Part shown: piece by piece, positions 1-12,264 of the stretch | Layout: the number at the start of each line of letters is the position of its first letter | Numbering within the stretch: the first letter of the stretch is position 1 | Origin: Erythroxylum novogranatense | Taxonomy: Eukaryota; Streptophyta; Magnoliopsida; Malpighiales; Erythroxylaceae | NCBI GenBank assembly: GCA_029891385.1 | Contig: CM057228.1 | Coordinates: 84,494,964 to 84,558,963 of the forward strand | Length of the DNA: 64,000 nt | Reading direction: 5' to 3' | Made by a program: the position numbers and the translations under genes | The notes under the pieces: model-generated | What the model was told of the DNA's origin: nothing | Databases searched by the model: none | The model's input: only the letters and a program-made list of their open reading frames with translations

Positions 1-2836
1 CCAATCCACGGGTGAATCCTGTGTATGTTCTAATTCTCTGCCCAACAAGAGAACTAGCAAGTCAGATAGCTGCGCAGGCAATTGCAATGCTGAAATACCA
101 CAATGGCATAGGTGTGCAGACACTTGTTGGAGGTACACGTTTCAAAGTTGATAAGAAACGTCTAGAATCAGATCCTTGCCAGGTTTGGTGTTTCATTCAT
201 GCCTTTTAAATTTTGACTCAGATCACCATTGTATTCATTTGGATATATGTAAAATCTAGTTATTATTGGATCATTTATAAAAGGCATGGATTTTGTTAGT
301 ACAGCATAAATATGGTACTCACTGTTAATTTATCCTTCTTCAGATGATTATTGCAACTCCAGGTCGACTACTGGATCACATAGAGAATAGAGGGGGCTTA
401 TCTGTCCATTTGATGGCATTGAAGATGCTAATACTTGATGAAGCTGACCACTTATTAGACCTGGGGTTTCGGAAGGATGTGGAAAAAATTGTTGATTGTC
501 TGCCCCGTCGGAGGCAGTCTTTACTGTTCTCCGCAACAATTCCGAAGGAGGTTGATTTTAGATATCTAATTATAGTTATAAGCAATGGATTATAGATCTG
601 CATCAACTGTATTGGACACATTGTTTGCCTTTGCCACTGCAGGTTCGGCGGATATCTCAGCTTGTATTGAAAAGAGAGCATGCTTTTATTGATACAGTGG
701 GCTTGGACTGTGTGGAAACTCCTGAAAAGGTATACCGTAGATCATAATGATGGAAACTTGGAAGTAGATAATTAGCAAGAATTTGATAATTACAAGAAAT
801 GTGTACTTTAGCATGAAGATTTATTATATCAGGGTGAAGGGGAAATGGATTGATTTTTCTGGGAGGATAGAAAGGAGCTTGCAGAAATTCTCTTACATGT
901 TCCTTATTTGCATACCATTATAGTTACTTTTAGATTTTGCATAAATGTTACTAATCAAAATTCTCAATGTGTAGAATGCTGAATAGATCAACTCTGATCT
1001 ATTAACTTCAAATCACTTATTTGAACCAGATAATATACTTGTTCTAACTTAAAGATGGGAAGAAACAATCTCTGTTGCTAATATTTGCTTCCTAAATTCA
1101 GGTGAAACAATCATTTCTAGTCATTCAGCATGAGTTGCATTTTCAAGTTGTACATCATCTTTTGGAAGAGCATATCAAGCACACATCTGATTACAAGGTA
1201 AGTGTGTCGGTGATTCACCTTTTAGATATCTCTTTGTGTTAGATTACGTGCCTAATTTGTTCCACTTGTACTTGCATTTAGGTAATTGTCTTTTGTTCAA
1301 GTGGGATGGTAACATCGCTCTTTTATCTACTTTTACGAGAAATGAAGATGAATGTCAGGGAGATGCATTCTAGAAAGCCTCAACTCTATAGAACTCGTGT
1401 TTCTGATGAATTCAGGGAATCAAAACGATTGGTTCTTATTACTTCTGATGTCTCATCTCGGGGAATGAATTATCCTGATGTTACTTTGGTCATTCAGGTA
1501 CGACTACGTCTTGGGAGAGCTGCTAAGTTCTTAGATACCAACCTGAGCTTTGTTCAGATGACTTCCTTTCATATTTACTGCTGCTGAAATGATGCTAGCC
1601 ATTTGTATACATAGTATTAAGGGGTCAATGTGACATCCATAAGTAGAACTTAAATGATCTCTGATGAAGCTCCAGAGATCGTTAAATGACCTATTCAAGT
1701 AGGTTTTACCTTCAGATATGTTCTGCCTGCTGCCCCCGTTAGCAATACTTGATAGTGCTCAAACAAAAACTTATCGTCTATGCAATTTGGGTATATAGAA
1801 TTGCGTACAAATGATATTGAACCACAGTACAGATTGATATATTTGATTGGAAAACTGTATTTTCCTCTCCTGTTGAGTCTGCATGTCTTGTGTTGAATTT
1901 ATTACAAAACTTAATCATAACCAGGTTGGTATTCCTTCTACCCGGGAACAATACATACATCGTCTCGGAAGGACAGGACGTGAAGGAAAAGATGGAGAAG
2001 GCATCTTATTGCTTGCACCATGGGAAGGATATTTCCTGGACGAGTTGAAAGACCTGCCCCTTGAGAAAGTTCCTTTGCCTCATCTAGAAGAAAAATCTAA
2101 ATTGAAGGTCTATAACTTTAGTTTTAATATCTGTTCTTATTGTTTGATAATTCATTAATTTGTCCTTGCTAACCTTGTTGAAACAGATGGATTCTCTTAA
2201 TTGAAATGTAGCTGTTGTCTATTTGTAAATGGTGTAGCACTCACATTAACATGCACTATTTGAATGCATGTTTCTACATATTAAGCCCTACCCATGGAGG
2301 TGCTAATGTGATTGCATTTATTTTATGTGGAAAATAAGATCAGTGGGTGGTACTTGTGCTGAAGTTATCCGTTTGAGTGGCTGAACCTGCTCTATTAACT
2401 CTGATGTCTCCCCTTGAATATCAGAAGTAGCCAATGTGTCTTGCCCAACTTTAATTAAACAATTCTTACTGCTATGCTATTGATCTTAAATCATATGTGG
2501 TTAAATGTTACCTAAGCCAATAGGATTTCAGGTATATCTGTCTTCAAATTATGGATGTGTACATATTGAAAGAATTAATGCTTGTATATTGCTTACTTTT
2601 TGCAGATAGACAACTCATTGTCAAAGATTGATAGTAGCATCAAAGAGGCAGCATATCATGCTTGGCTAGGCTATTACAACTCGATCAGAAAAATTGGGAG
2701 GGACAAGACCACGCTTGTTGAGCTGGCAAAACGATTCTGTGACTCCATAGGCTTACAACAATCTCCTCCTCTCTTCAGAAGAACAGCATTAAAAATGGGC
2801 TTGAAAGGCATTCCTGGTATCCGTGTCAGAAATTAA
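1..2836 (+). CDS. DEAD-box ATP-dependent RNA helicase, 3' part (RH25/26/31/33-like)
   Basis: Seven exons join in one frame: 1-182 (continues off the left edge), 344-550, 643-729, 1102-1197, 1282-1497, 1925-2107, 2606-2836 (TAA at 2834-2836). Every internal exon is a multiple of three and all introns are GT-AG, phase 0. About 399 residues are visible. Motifs in order: Ia (CPTREL) and GG in exon 1; Ib (TPGR), II (DEAD) and III (SAT) in exon 2; IV (VIVFC) and V (TSDVSSRG) in exon 5; VI (HRLGRTGR) in exon 6. The Q motif and Walker A (motif I) lie outside the window. The C-terminal block AYHAWLGYYNS...IGRDKTTLVELA is typical of the plant RH25/26/31/33 group, whose members unwind or remodel RNA using ATP; which paralogue this is cannot be settled here. 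Organellar or nuclear location cannot be judged without the N-terminus. The exons look intact, so the gene is probably functional. Confidence 0.93.
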
Positions 2837-4926
2837 CAGTTCCTAAAGTATTGTTCATATTACCTTTAGATTTTGGAGACAAAAGAGGATCGCCAGTGAA
2901 GCAAACACCAAATTCAACTTTCATTCAACCTATATATTACTACTGGGACGGATCATCCTATCTCATAATATTATGTCATGTAGGTTACTTTATTCTGATG
3001 TTGCATGTGGGATCTTCATTTAATTAGAAAAACTAATCGATGTTCTTGTACTTGTATCATTTTTTGCTGATTTTAAAAAAATTATCGGTGACCCAAATTT
3101 GTGCTAAAAACAGTCTTATTGTTGGTTCTCTAGATGTGACGTTCCCTGACTTATTAGGATGTCTGATGTAGCTATTTGGTGTCTTAAATTGCTGATTTTG
3201 AGTTGACGTGCCATTTTGATCTTAATTTGATGAATGATTTTGTTTGACTTTGTGTGATTGGTTTCAATTGCTTGAAGTTCAATGAACTATAGTGTGCCAT
3301 TTTTATCTCAGTTTGATGATTATCTTGTCTGTCTTTGCTGCAGACCTCAAAGCTCCTGAAGTTTCAAGTATACATGAAAGGTGGTCTGATCATGAGACTA
3401 GACGTGGATGGCTGCAGAGGTTACATATATTTCATCCCTCATATTAGATTTTCCCAGCCTGAGACTTGAGTTGGAATATTCTGAGATCTATGATTGAAAA
3501 TGATTCCTGTTCGAGAAGTGAATTCGGTGTTAAAACTCAGATTATATTGAGCAATTTTGTTGAGCTGAGAAAGCATGGTCCCAATTCATATTTACGTCAA
3601 TTTATAGTAAGGCTGTTGATTGCTTCTGGTTAATTGTGAAGCGTAAATTAGCATTACAATGTATCAGTCATATACTACATTAGTGAGACGTGTATGATTG
3701 TTATTTAAATTGTTAGAAGGAAAATTGTAATCCCCTTTTTTTTTCTCTCAATTCCATATTATAATCAATGTTATGGATGTTGGATTGGTATTGATATTGG
3801 ATTTGATTTGGTACGATATTGTATTAGTAATTTTAGATAATTTTTAAATTTATAAAATAATTCATATTTTTTAAAGTTATAAAATAGTTTTCAATATATT
3901 GTACTATGTAATTTATAATTTTATATTAATCATATTGTCAAAAATTATAGAAGTTTAGAATAATAGTAATAATATATTTATTTTATTAAATCAATCTTAA
4001 ATTAAAGATAATAATTTATATTTAATTGAAACTAAAAGAACCTTATTAAAGGTCAGTAATAGAATTTCATGTTACATGTTCTTAAAATAAATGAGGTTTA
4101 TTATCATTCTTATGACAAAAATTTAATTAGTGACAAACTTTTAAATAGTTTGTTAGTTTTAAATCATTTAGTAATTTAATATAATAAAAGAAAATATACT
4201 CTTATGTTCACTTTAATTTTGATACATACAACCTAAAAACGAAACCAAGTGTAATAAATATGTGCTTGGGATATTCATGAAATTAATGTTTCTATATTAG
4301 ATTGATTGATGATAATAATACTTTAACATGAAAGAATTTTACAAATTGTGTTGGCATTTTTTTGTAATTGTTTGGACTCATTTCATGTTTAGTGGAGTAG
4401 ATGTGAAGGAAGAGATGACTTATTTTGTCATTTAACTTAAAAGAAAAATTAGAGATCACACTAACAAAACCCTAAATTTTGTTTTTGAGAGGAAACCCAC
4501 ACTTTTCATAATGGAAAACTCTTTAACTTTATTTTTGATCTCTCCTTGAGCTCTTGGCTTTTCTTTATTCACTTTCCGATGAGGGTCTTGCCTATTAAGA
4601 TGTTTTAGCCTTCTTTAGTCTATCTATTGGAGCTTGACCTTTATATCTTTTATTGGCATACTCGATGGTGAAGCGTGAAGTGGTGTGATGACAGTGGCTG
4701 TAGGCGGTGGCGTCGTAGCAGTGGGTGGTCGGAAAATGTTGAAAATGGGTAAAGAGGAGAGAGAGATGAAAATGATGTGAGTTTGGTGTGGTTGCTTTGT
4801 TTTTGTTTTTGTTTTTGTTTTTTGCAATTTAGTCTTTAAAGATTTAGAAGTATACAATACTAGTCGGAAATACCGGCCAATATCAGATGGAAAATTTGGT
4901 ATCGACCGACATCGACCATCAGATCT
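2837..4926. other. Helicase 3' flank and intergenic DNA
   Basis: No further coding exon is convincing. The first several hundred bases are probably 3' UTR. A possible spliced 3' UTR exon begins after the acceptor-like 'tttgctgcag' at about 3335-3344, but this is weak. From about 3780 to 4440 the sequence becomes very AT-rich. Around 4620-4860 a short open frame on the minus strand is low complexity and is not a gene. The 50 bases before 4927 contain 'ggtatcgaccga' (4898-4909), which recurs at 14780-14791 beyond the Tat element. Confidence 0.6.
4799..4823. repeat. GTTTTT hexanucleotide microsatellite
   Basis: Four tandem units of GTTTTT, read directly from the sequence. Confidence 0.9.
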
Positions 4927-5320
4927 TGGTCGGGTCGGCTATATTTGGTCGAGTTTCAATCAATGGGCGCCAATCACCATCCCTATACTCATCGCTTAAC
5001 CCGATTGATTCAAACATTCACTACCATTAGCAGAATGAAATTCTACGCAAACACGTATTTGCTTAAACCTACCGCAAAATCGTATATAAGGTATAATTCT
5101 CCCATAATTCGTGTATGAGATCATAACCTAATTTGTTTTTCTCTGCGTCGATTCCCACCTTCACCGTAAAACTTACTTGAAAGATCGGAGGGCTAATCGA
5201 CATCACCCCGACGAGCCTTCCTTGTTTTGCAGTATATTTACGTCGAAGAACAACGCAGAAGGTTGCCAACTCGTGGATCCAAACGACAACGCACTGCTCA
5301 AACTGAATCCGGCAGAACCA
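4927..5320 (+). repeat. Tat element 5' LTR
   Basis: Starts TGGTCGGGTCGG, ends GGCAGAACCA, and aligns along its length with 14339-14742. Compared with the 3' copy it has lost bases at several places (for example 'gcagtatat' against 'gcaggtatat') and has many substitutions in the first 100 bp. Confidence 0.9.
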
Positions 5321-5322
5321 AT

Positions 5323-5340
5323 TGGCGCCACCGTGGGGCC
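5323..5340 (+). other. Tat primer-binding site
   Basis: 'tggcgccaccgtggggcc' begins two bases after the 5' LTR. It opens with TGGCGCC, complementary to a tRNA 3' end of the form GGCGCCA, the usual arrangement for plant Gypsy elements. Which tRNA is used was not determined. Confidence 0.75.
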
Positions 5341-5839
5341 CGACTTCCGCACCATGTCTAGAACCACGCAGATAAGCCAGCGGCGGCGATGAATCCCGAC
5401 ATACCGCTGCTGCGGCTCTGGCGATGTAACGATCGGTTTAGATTACTGCACTCGCCACTGACCACACATCTCCCAGACGGAGTCTTCCAATCTAACGATC
5501 GATCGCGCCTCAAGCTCGAGCAAGAAGAAAGAGCGTGGGCGTGGAGGATAACGTTGCGCACCATGCAACCTCAATCTCCAAAGACCGATTAGGTGCGAGA
5601 TCCTCCTCACACACGCCGCCCCGAAATGGAATATATAAGAGGCGGTGAGTTGGTGATTCGCCAGATATCTGCAGAATCAAGACAAAGAAGCCGCCTATGC
5701 AACCAAATACCGACAATTCAATTTTAACAACCGATCACCGCCAGATGAAACCCTAGAAAAATCGCGAATGATCGGACTCACGCTGACACGAAGCTTCCGT
5801 CAGATCGCTCGACGGCGCAATACAACTCTCCTTCATTCC

Positions 5840-6968
5840 GGACATTTTGATAGCCTCCAAAGACCGGCCAAGAAAGATACCGAATTTCGAGAAATACAGG
5901 GAAGACCGACCTTTGGACTACATGCAAGACTTCCGGTCCACGATGAGCCTACATCAGTGTCCCGGATGCTATTCAAGTAAGGCCTTCAGACGGCTTTCAA
6001 GAGGGAGCTCGGCGATGGTTCAACAACCTACCCCCGGTCAGATCACATGTTTCGAGGACTTGTGTCGCTTCTTCCCGAATCGATTCGCCCTTAGTAAGTT
6101 TAATCGCAGAAGACGGCTTTGAGGTGATGCAACTCACCCAAGGAAGGAATGAGAGTTTACGGAATTCATCACTCGGCTCAACAACGAGGCGGTCGAGGTA
6201 CCGATCTCACCCGCCGTCTACGCTAGCCGCACTTGAAAGCAATACGAGACGAGGAGTTCAAGAAGTCGTTAGCCTCGATCAACCTCGCTCGGCTCAGAAA
6301 TAAGAAGCCGGGCGGATAGGTATATTCACCAAGAAGTCTGAAAACACGAGACGCGTCGGACGAAGATCGTCACGAATCGATTGGCGGGCAACCCGCACAA
6401 GCGACAAAAAAGCCAGTCGAACTAGAAAAGGTCGACCGATCGACAAGGATATCGCCAAGAGTTCACCCCGCTAAACAGGTCGTATGCTGAAGTACTAGCG
6501 GCCGTTAGAGCGGACGGGGAAACTATCAAAGAGCCCGAAAGAATGAAGACCCCGTACAAGGACAGGAACCCCAATTTATACTGCCGTTTCCACAGAGAGG
6601 TCGGTCATGATACGAAAAACTGCTGGCGGTTGAAAAAAGAGATTGAGCTCCTCATTCAAAAGGGGAGGTTAGGCCGATTCGTGAAACACGAACGAAACGC
6701 CGATCGCAGGACCGGGCGGTCGGACTACAGGCGCTCACCCCCGAGACAGAACGATAGGAATGATGGGGGTAGGCAGAGCACGAATACAGATAACCGCCGA
6801 GAAAACAGAGGGCGGTCAAGGGAAAGAAACGATGGAAATGCCGAACAGCAAAATGACCGACCGACCGGAGTTATTAACACGATATTTGGTGGAAATGCAG
6901 CAGGGGGATCCACCGTTAAAGACAGAAAACGATATGCCAAACAGGTCGGCGATTTACACTCCCATTAA
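5840..6968 (+). pseudogene. Tat gag remnant with zinc knuckle
   Basis: A degenerate capsid region appears in scattered frames: 'LDYMQDFRSTM' near 5917, and a frame resembling the gag core near 6140-6200. The 3' part, 6543-6968, is open for 141 codons and holds a CCHC-like knuckle, C-x2-H-x3-GH-x4-C (YCRFHREVGHDTKNC), followed by 'GRLGRFVK' and an Arg/Asp/Asn-rich basic tail. This arrangement is typical of Tat gag, which packages element RNA. Upstream frames are broken by several one- or two-base indels, so no functional gag is encoded. Confidence 0.8.
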
Positions 6969-7059
6969 AAATCAAGGAGAACGATTTAATGATCTCTTTC
7001 AATGAGTCGGACCTAAATGGAGTACATTGCCCTCACGATGACGCCTCGTCGTAAATCTC

Positions 7060-8857
7060 AACATGGACTGATTCTGAGGTGAAGCGGGTGATGATTGACA
7101 CGGGCGATTCGGTCGACTTGCTATACTATGAAGCCTTCAGCAAATGAGGTACCAAGAGCGGTTATTACCTACTGACGACCCCATCAAAGGAATAACCAAG
7201 GCGCCAAGATACCCGTCGCCGGTTCATCTGAAATTGAAGCTTAGGCGTAAGTCATGCCAGATAGAAAGGGACGTGGAGTTCCTGGTCGAAGTTCCGGGGC
7301 ATACAATGCAATAATTGGGAGAGCTACCAAACGCCTCGGTCGGTCGTCTCCACATACTACCAGGCTATGAAGTTCCCGACGCCCCATGGAACTGGAGTCG
7401 TCAGGGGTCAGCAGAAAATCGCCCGGGAATGTTACTTGGCAGAAACCAAGACCCTAGAAGGGGCGGTAGTGCTAACGAGCTCTCTTGACGTGAGAGCCGA
7501 CGAAGAGACGGACAGGATGAATCCAGTGGAAGAGACGCAACGGGTCGTACTGGATGAAGCCGACCCCTCCAAGTTCACAAATCTAGGTTCCGAGCTGCAG
7601 AAGAACCTAGCTAGAGAAATCACCGATTGTTTGGTGGAAAACAGATCGGTTTTCGCTTGGGTACCGAGCGACATGCCCGGCATTTCTCGGACAGTTGCAT
7701 GTCACTCCCTCGGATTCGCATGACCTAGCCGATCGATGAAGAAGCGATGGCATAGTAAGGAGCGCCAGGGGGTGATCGAGAAGGAAGTACAGAAGTTGCT
7801 TGAAGCGGGGTTCATAAGAGAAGTCAAATACCCCGAATGGCTCGCTAACGTGGTCTTAGTAAAAAAGAAGAACGGGAAATGGAGGATGCGTATAGACTTC
7901 ACTGATCTGAACAAAGCATGTCCAAAAGACTTCCCATTCCGAAGATCGACCGTTAGTAGATTCTACCTCGAAAGCACTAATTGCTCGACTTCTGGACGCC
8001 TTTCTGCTATCATCGATCCCGATGAGTCTAGAAGACGAAGAAAGACCGCTTCATAACCCACCAAGGCACATATCGCTACTGTGTAATGCCCTTGATTGAA
8101 GAACGCGGGCGACCTACCAACGGCTCGTCATGGAGGTCTTTAAAAAGCAGATCGGTCGATCGGTGAAGCATACGTAGATGATATGGTGGTCAAAAGTAAG
8201 ACGGTCATGAGCATGTGGAAGATCTCAAGAAGTCTTCCGGACCTCAATAAATTTCGATGAAGCTAAACCCGGAAAATGTGTGTTGGGGTGGCATCCTGAA
8301 AATTTCGGGGTTTATGATCACTCAATGGGAATCGAAGCTAATCCGGAAAAGATTAAGGCCATCATACGATGCCTTCGCCACAATGCTTGAAGGATGTTCA
8401 GATATTAGCGGCCGGATAGTCTCATTGAAAGGTGTTCATTTCAGATTGGGGATAAGTGCCTCCCATTTTTCAAAGTGCCGAGGAAAGTGAATGTGACTCA
8501 ATTCGATGGCCGACGAAAAGCGAACAAGCTTTCCAAAGACTTAAAGCAAGATTTGTCTAGCCCGCCAATCCTACAAAGCCCGGTGAGACGGAGAGAACCC
8601 GTGTTATACATGGCGGTTACCGAGGATCGATCGGTAGCGGTGCTAATTCGCCTGAGGGGAATGAACAACACCCTATCTACTACGTTAGCAAAGTGTTAAC
8701 CGGACCGAAACATGATACACGCCTATAGAGAAGATGGCCCTCTCCTCGATATGCAGCTCGGAAGTGAAGCCTTATTTCCAAAGTCACACCATCGAGGTAT
8801 GGACCGACCAACCCCTCGCAAAGGCCTTCAAAAGCTCAAACCTCGCCTACTGATTAA
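7060..8857 (+). pseudogene. Tat protease, reverse transcriptase and RNase H remnants
   Basis: The protease shows 'RVMIDTGDSVDLLYYEAF' (catalytic DTG) near 7085-7140, and its end 'MKFPTPHGTGVVRG' begins near 7367. The RT region starts with 'VFAWVPSDMPGI' near 7650 and continues through 'LLEAGFIREVKYPEWLANVV' and 'RIDFTDLNKACPKD' near 7800-7930. The catalytic YVDDM is visible near 8170-8185, and 'MKLNPENV' follows at 8257. The first RNase H is in short pieces near 8570-8850. Frameshifts separate almost every block and there are in-frame stops, so the sequence is non-functional. The order and motifs are those of Tat-lineage pol. Confidence 0.88.
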
Positions 8858-9577
8858 GTGGGCGAGAGAACGGGTGAATTTGACATACAATACAAGCCCC
8901 GCACAACTATTAAGGCACAGATACTAGCAGACTTCATCGTGGAGATGAGCCAACCAAGCTCGAAGGACGAGCAGTTCCCCGCCTGGAGCCTGTTTGTCGA
9001 TGGCTCATCCAATGCCGAGGGATGCGGAGCAGGAGTTGTACTGATCAGCCCGAACACGGAAGAAAAAGTAGAGTACGCCCTCCGACTAGAATTCAAAGCC
9101 TCCAATAACGAGGCGAAATATGAGGCCTTGATAGCCGGCCTCCAACTCGCCAAGGAGATGGAAGTGAAGCACCTAAAGATATACAATGATAGCCAGGTGG
9201 TAATCGGTCAAGTTACCGAGCATTACGAGGCCAAGGGGAACCACATGATCAAATACCTGGAGTTAGTCAAGCAGGAACTGAGCAATTTCGGACAGTATTC
9301 GATCAACAGAATAGAACGAGCTCAGAATGCCAAGGCTGATGCGCTCTCCAAAATGGCTTCCGACCGTGATGCCAAAAATAATATTCTGGTCGAACGACTA
9401 GATCGGCCTAGCATTCAGAAGACCGAGGAAGTTCTCAAAGTAAATTCTGATCAACCGGGCTGGACAGAACCGATCATGCGGTACCTTTTGGAAGGAAGAC
9501 AACCGGAAGACGAATTAGCAGCCAAGAAGTTAAGGATAAAGGCGGTAGAATACACGCTTGTCAATGACTCTATATAG
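8858..9577 (+). CDS. Tat archaeal-type RNase H (aRNH) domain, open frame
   Basis: A 239-codon open frame opens within the RT/RNase H connection region (the GTG at 8858 is not a true start; in the parent element this is part of one polyprotein). The RNase H fold signature is clear: 'LFVDGSSNAEGCGAG' (first Asp), 'NNEAKYEALIAGLQLA' (Glu), 'YNDSQVVIGQV' (second Asp), and an 'NAKADALSKMAS' end. This is the second RNase H found in Tat-lineage elements. The C-terminal part leads toward the integrase and ends in TAG at 9575-9577. It is intact while the upstream half of the element is riddled with indels. Confidence 0.85.
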   Translation: MGERTGEFDIQYKPRTTIKAQILADFIVEMSQPSSKDEQFPAWSLFVDGSSNAEGCGAGVVLISPNTEEKVEYALRLEFKASNNEAKYEALIAGLQLAKEMEVKHLKIYNDSQVVIGQVTEHYEAKGNHMIKYLELVKQELSNFGQYSINRIERAQNAKADALSKMASDRDAKNNILVERLDRPSIQKTEEVLKVNSDQPGWTEPIMRYLLEGRQPEDELAAKKLRIKAVEYTLVNDSI

Positions 9578-10660
9578 GCGGTCTTACGATCGGCCGCCCT
9601 TCGATGTCCGAATGAAGAAGAAGTCGAGCGAGCAATGGCGAAGTCCACGAAGGATGTCGGAAATCACGTAGGAGGCAGAATGCTGGCTCACCGGTTGATC
9701 AGACAAGGCTACTACTGGCCGACGATGAGAAGAGACTGTCAAGAGAGGGTCGACCGATGCGAATCCTGCCAGAAAAATAGCAATCTGTCTCACCAGCCGA
9801 CCGAGAGGATGAAAATTGTAAGTCACCCTATCCCTTTCGCCCAATGGGGAATGGATATACTGGGGCCTTTCCCTCTCGGTCCCGGACAAAAGAAATTTTT
9901 GATAGTAGCAGTAGAATATTTTACTAAGTGGGTGGAAGCAGAATCTGTTGCTACAATCACCGAGGGGAAGGTTGAAAACTTTGTGAAGAAAATATACTTT
10001 GTCGCCGGGATGCCCATGGTATTGGTTACAGATAATGGTCGGCGGCTTGACAACGCCAAGTTCAGAGACTTCGTGACCGATCAAGATCAAGCTACAATCG
10101 ACCTCGATAGCCCATCCGAAAGCAACGGTCTCATGGAGAACACCAATAAAAGATAATGAACGCTCAAGAAGCGCTGGATGGCCGAAAGACACAGGTGGAA
10201 GAAGTAGATGAAGTTTTGTGGGCATATAGAACCACACCGAACGGAGCCACGGGAAACTCCATTCGAATGACCTTGGTGGAAGCCCTGGTTTCGAGAAGCG
10301 CAAAGATTGCACAATCAGAGGGTGTCGGCCTCACGAAGAAGAGCGAATGATGAAGCCCGCAGAGCGAGCTCGCTCTCCTTAGCGAGGATAGAGAAAGGCA
10401 GCCGCCGCTCGAAGCCATCAGGCAAAAGGCGACCAGGTTCTATAACTGAAGGGTCAAACCGAGCAATGTAAAGGTAGGTGGATACATCCTACGAAAAGCC
10501 GAGGCGGCTGGAAAACATCCTGGAAAACTCAGGCAGATGTGGAAAGGACCCTATCGAGTGGTTAAACAAGTCGGGCACGGCCCTACATCCTAAGCGATGA
10601 GAAAGGAAGATTCTACCCAGCCTTGGAACTCCTGAATTTGAAGGCTTTCTACCAATAGAT
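9578..10660 (+). pseudogene. Tat integrase (zinc finger, catalytic core) and polyprotein C-terminus
   Basis: Open from 9635 to 10156 (173 codons). The HHCC zinc finger includes 'GNHVGGRMLAHRLIRQGYYWPT' and C-x2-C (RCESCQ). Catalytic core: first Asp in 'WGMDILGPFPLG', second in 'VTDNGRR', Glu in 'SNGLMENTN'. The core is interrupted by a TAA at 10154-10156. The following frame (10156-10350) and scattered pieces to about 10660, including 'MWKGPYRVVKQVG', are the C-terminal domain after frameshifts. Integrase inserts element DNA into the genome; this copy lacks an intact C-terminus. Confidence 0.85.
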
Positions 10661-10850
10661 AAGTTATATTTTTGTCAATTCTTCCTTACTATTCCCTTTT
10701 GTATACATGTGGGTACCTTTTTCCTGTCCCTGCCAGACAGGTTTTTTAATGGCCCACGCCCTCGTTATCATTAATAAAGGGGTTACAAATTTCTTGGCAA
10801 TTAAGAGTTAGATTGCACGAGGCCAAAAGTAGAAAGTCCAATCAATCATC

Positions 10851-11262
10851 GCTCGGCATTCTCCATTGACCGACTACGATCGGTCAGGTCGCCAGGACGA
10901 GATCCCGGTCCCTCGCCATCGCCATTGCTCGGTATGCCATCGCTCGGCATTTTCCATCGACCGACTACGGCCGGTCGGTCGCCAGACGAGATCCTGGGTC
11001 CTCGCCATCGCCATTGCTCGGTATGCCATCGCCGCATTCTCCATGATGACTACGGATCGGTCGGGTCGCCAGACGAGATCCTTGGGTCCCTCGCCATCGC
11101 CATTGCTCGGTATGCCATCGCTCGGCATTCTCCATAGATCGACTACGGTCGGTCGGGTCGCCAGGACGAGATCCCTGGGTCCCTCGCCATCGCCATTACT
11201 CGGTACGCCATCATGCGACATCTCCATAGATCGACTGCGGTCGGTCGACCGGCCAAGTTTGG
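10851..11262. repeat. Tandem repeat of about 90 bp, 4.5 copies, in Tat tail
   Basis: Unit starts at 10851, 10942, 11031, 11120 and about 11213 (91, 89, 89, 93 bp). Each begins near 'gctcggcattctccat' and contains 'cgactacg-tcggtcgg', 'gacgagatcc' and 'ctcgccatcgccatt'. It lies between pol and the antisense ORF, a position where Tat elements often carry arrays. Confidence 0.92.
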
Positions 11263-11577
11263 CCGACTACGAGCAACTTTAAAACTCAACATATATCTAA
11301 GGTAAAGAGCATAAATACGGAAATCAACAAATGAAGCAAACGTAAAGTCCATTGATTTTAATTAGCCCTAGTCAAGTCCGACCAGTGAGCACTACAATTG
11401 GGGAGAAGGGGGCTATGAGCACCGAAGGAGAAGGAGAAGGAGAATTCCTGGGAAACCCTGGAGCCGCAGAAAAGACGAGGTAGAAGCGGGAACCAAGGAG
11501 CAGCAGGAGAAACATCTTCATAAAGCCCTTCCTCCCCGAGATCGTCACAATAGGGGTAGCAGGACCCGAGAAACGAA

Positions 11578-12264
11578 TCAAGGAACATCATGAGGAGCTC
11601 TTCCTCTTGAATGAGATCTAGCCTCCCATCCTAACATCGACGGTTCCCCTCGACTTTCTTTGTGATCCTCCAAAGAAAGCCCAAAGCTTCGAGGAATAAG
11701 CGATTCGGCATAGTCTTCAAAAGAAGGGCATGCCACCCCCTCAGGAGTATAGAGCTCGTGGCCCCTCTTCAAAATCGAAAGGGCCACCTCGCAAGCGAGC
11801 TCTAAACTCTCTTCGTACAAGAACCACCTCTTCCATCTCTTAATGGCCTCGATCCGCTGCTCCCGCACGGAGCACCGCACCTCCATGCAAGGTTCTCTGC
11901 TCTGTCTCTCTCCGTCCTGCTGGAATGGCGATCTGGCGGCACTTTGTTGATCTCCTCTCCGCCCACACCGCTTTCCTCCACTCCTCGTTCTCTTTCTCCT
12001 CTTCCCTCGCCTCGGCCGGTCGAGCCGTCAAAGCTCCCACCTCCCTCTCTGGGCCGACTTCTCCTCCTCAAGAGGGTTTTTAGCCCAAGGAGGTCCCTCC
12101 TCCTTCACCTCCGCCACCACCCTCAAACCCTTCATCGATCATGGAGATCCCGAACCTCCTGGTCCAGAGTCTCCAAACGCTGCAACACTAAAAAGACATT
12201 GTCGCAGCCCAGATACCTGTCTGCACGAGTGGGAACCCAACCTGTGTTCCCTTCTTCTCTATAA
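11578..12264 (-). other. Possible distal part of the Tat antisense gene
   Basis: On the minus strand, downstream of the antisense ORF, lies a GC-rich stretch with overlapping open frames. The most protein-like (11578-11886) reads '...IEAIKRWKRWFLYEESLELACEVA' and is rich in charged helical sequence. It may be the C-terminal part of the antisense protein after frameshift or splicing; I cannot define the boundaries. Confidence 0.3.

Noticed and set aside
3345..3440. Extra helicase coding exon after tttgctgcag
   Set aside because: The helicase already ends in a normal C-terminus and stop at 2836; at most this is a 3' UTR exon.
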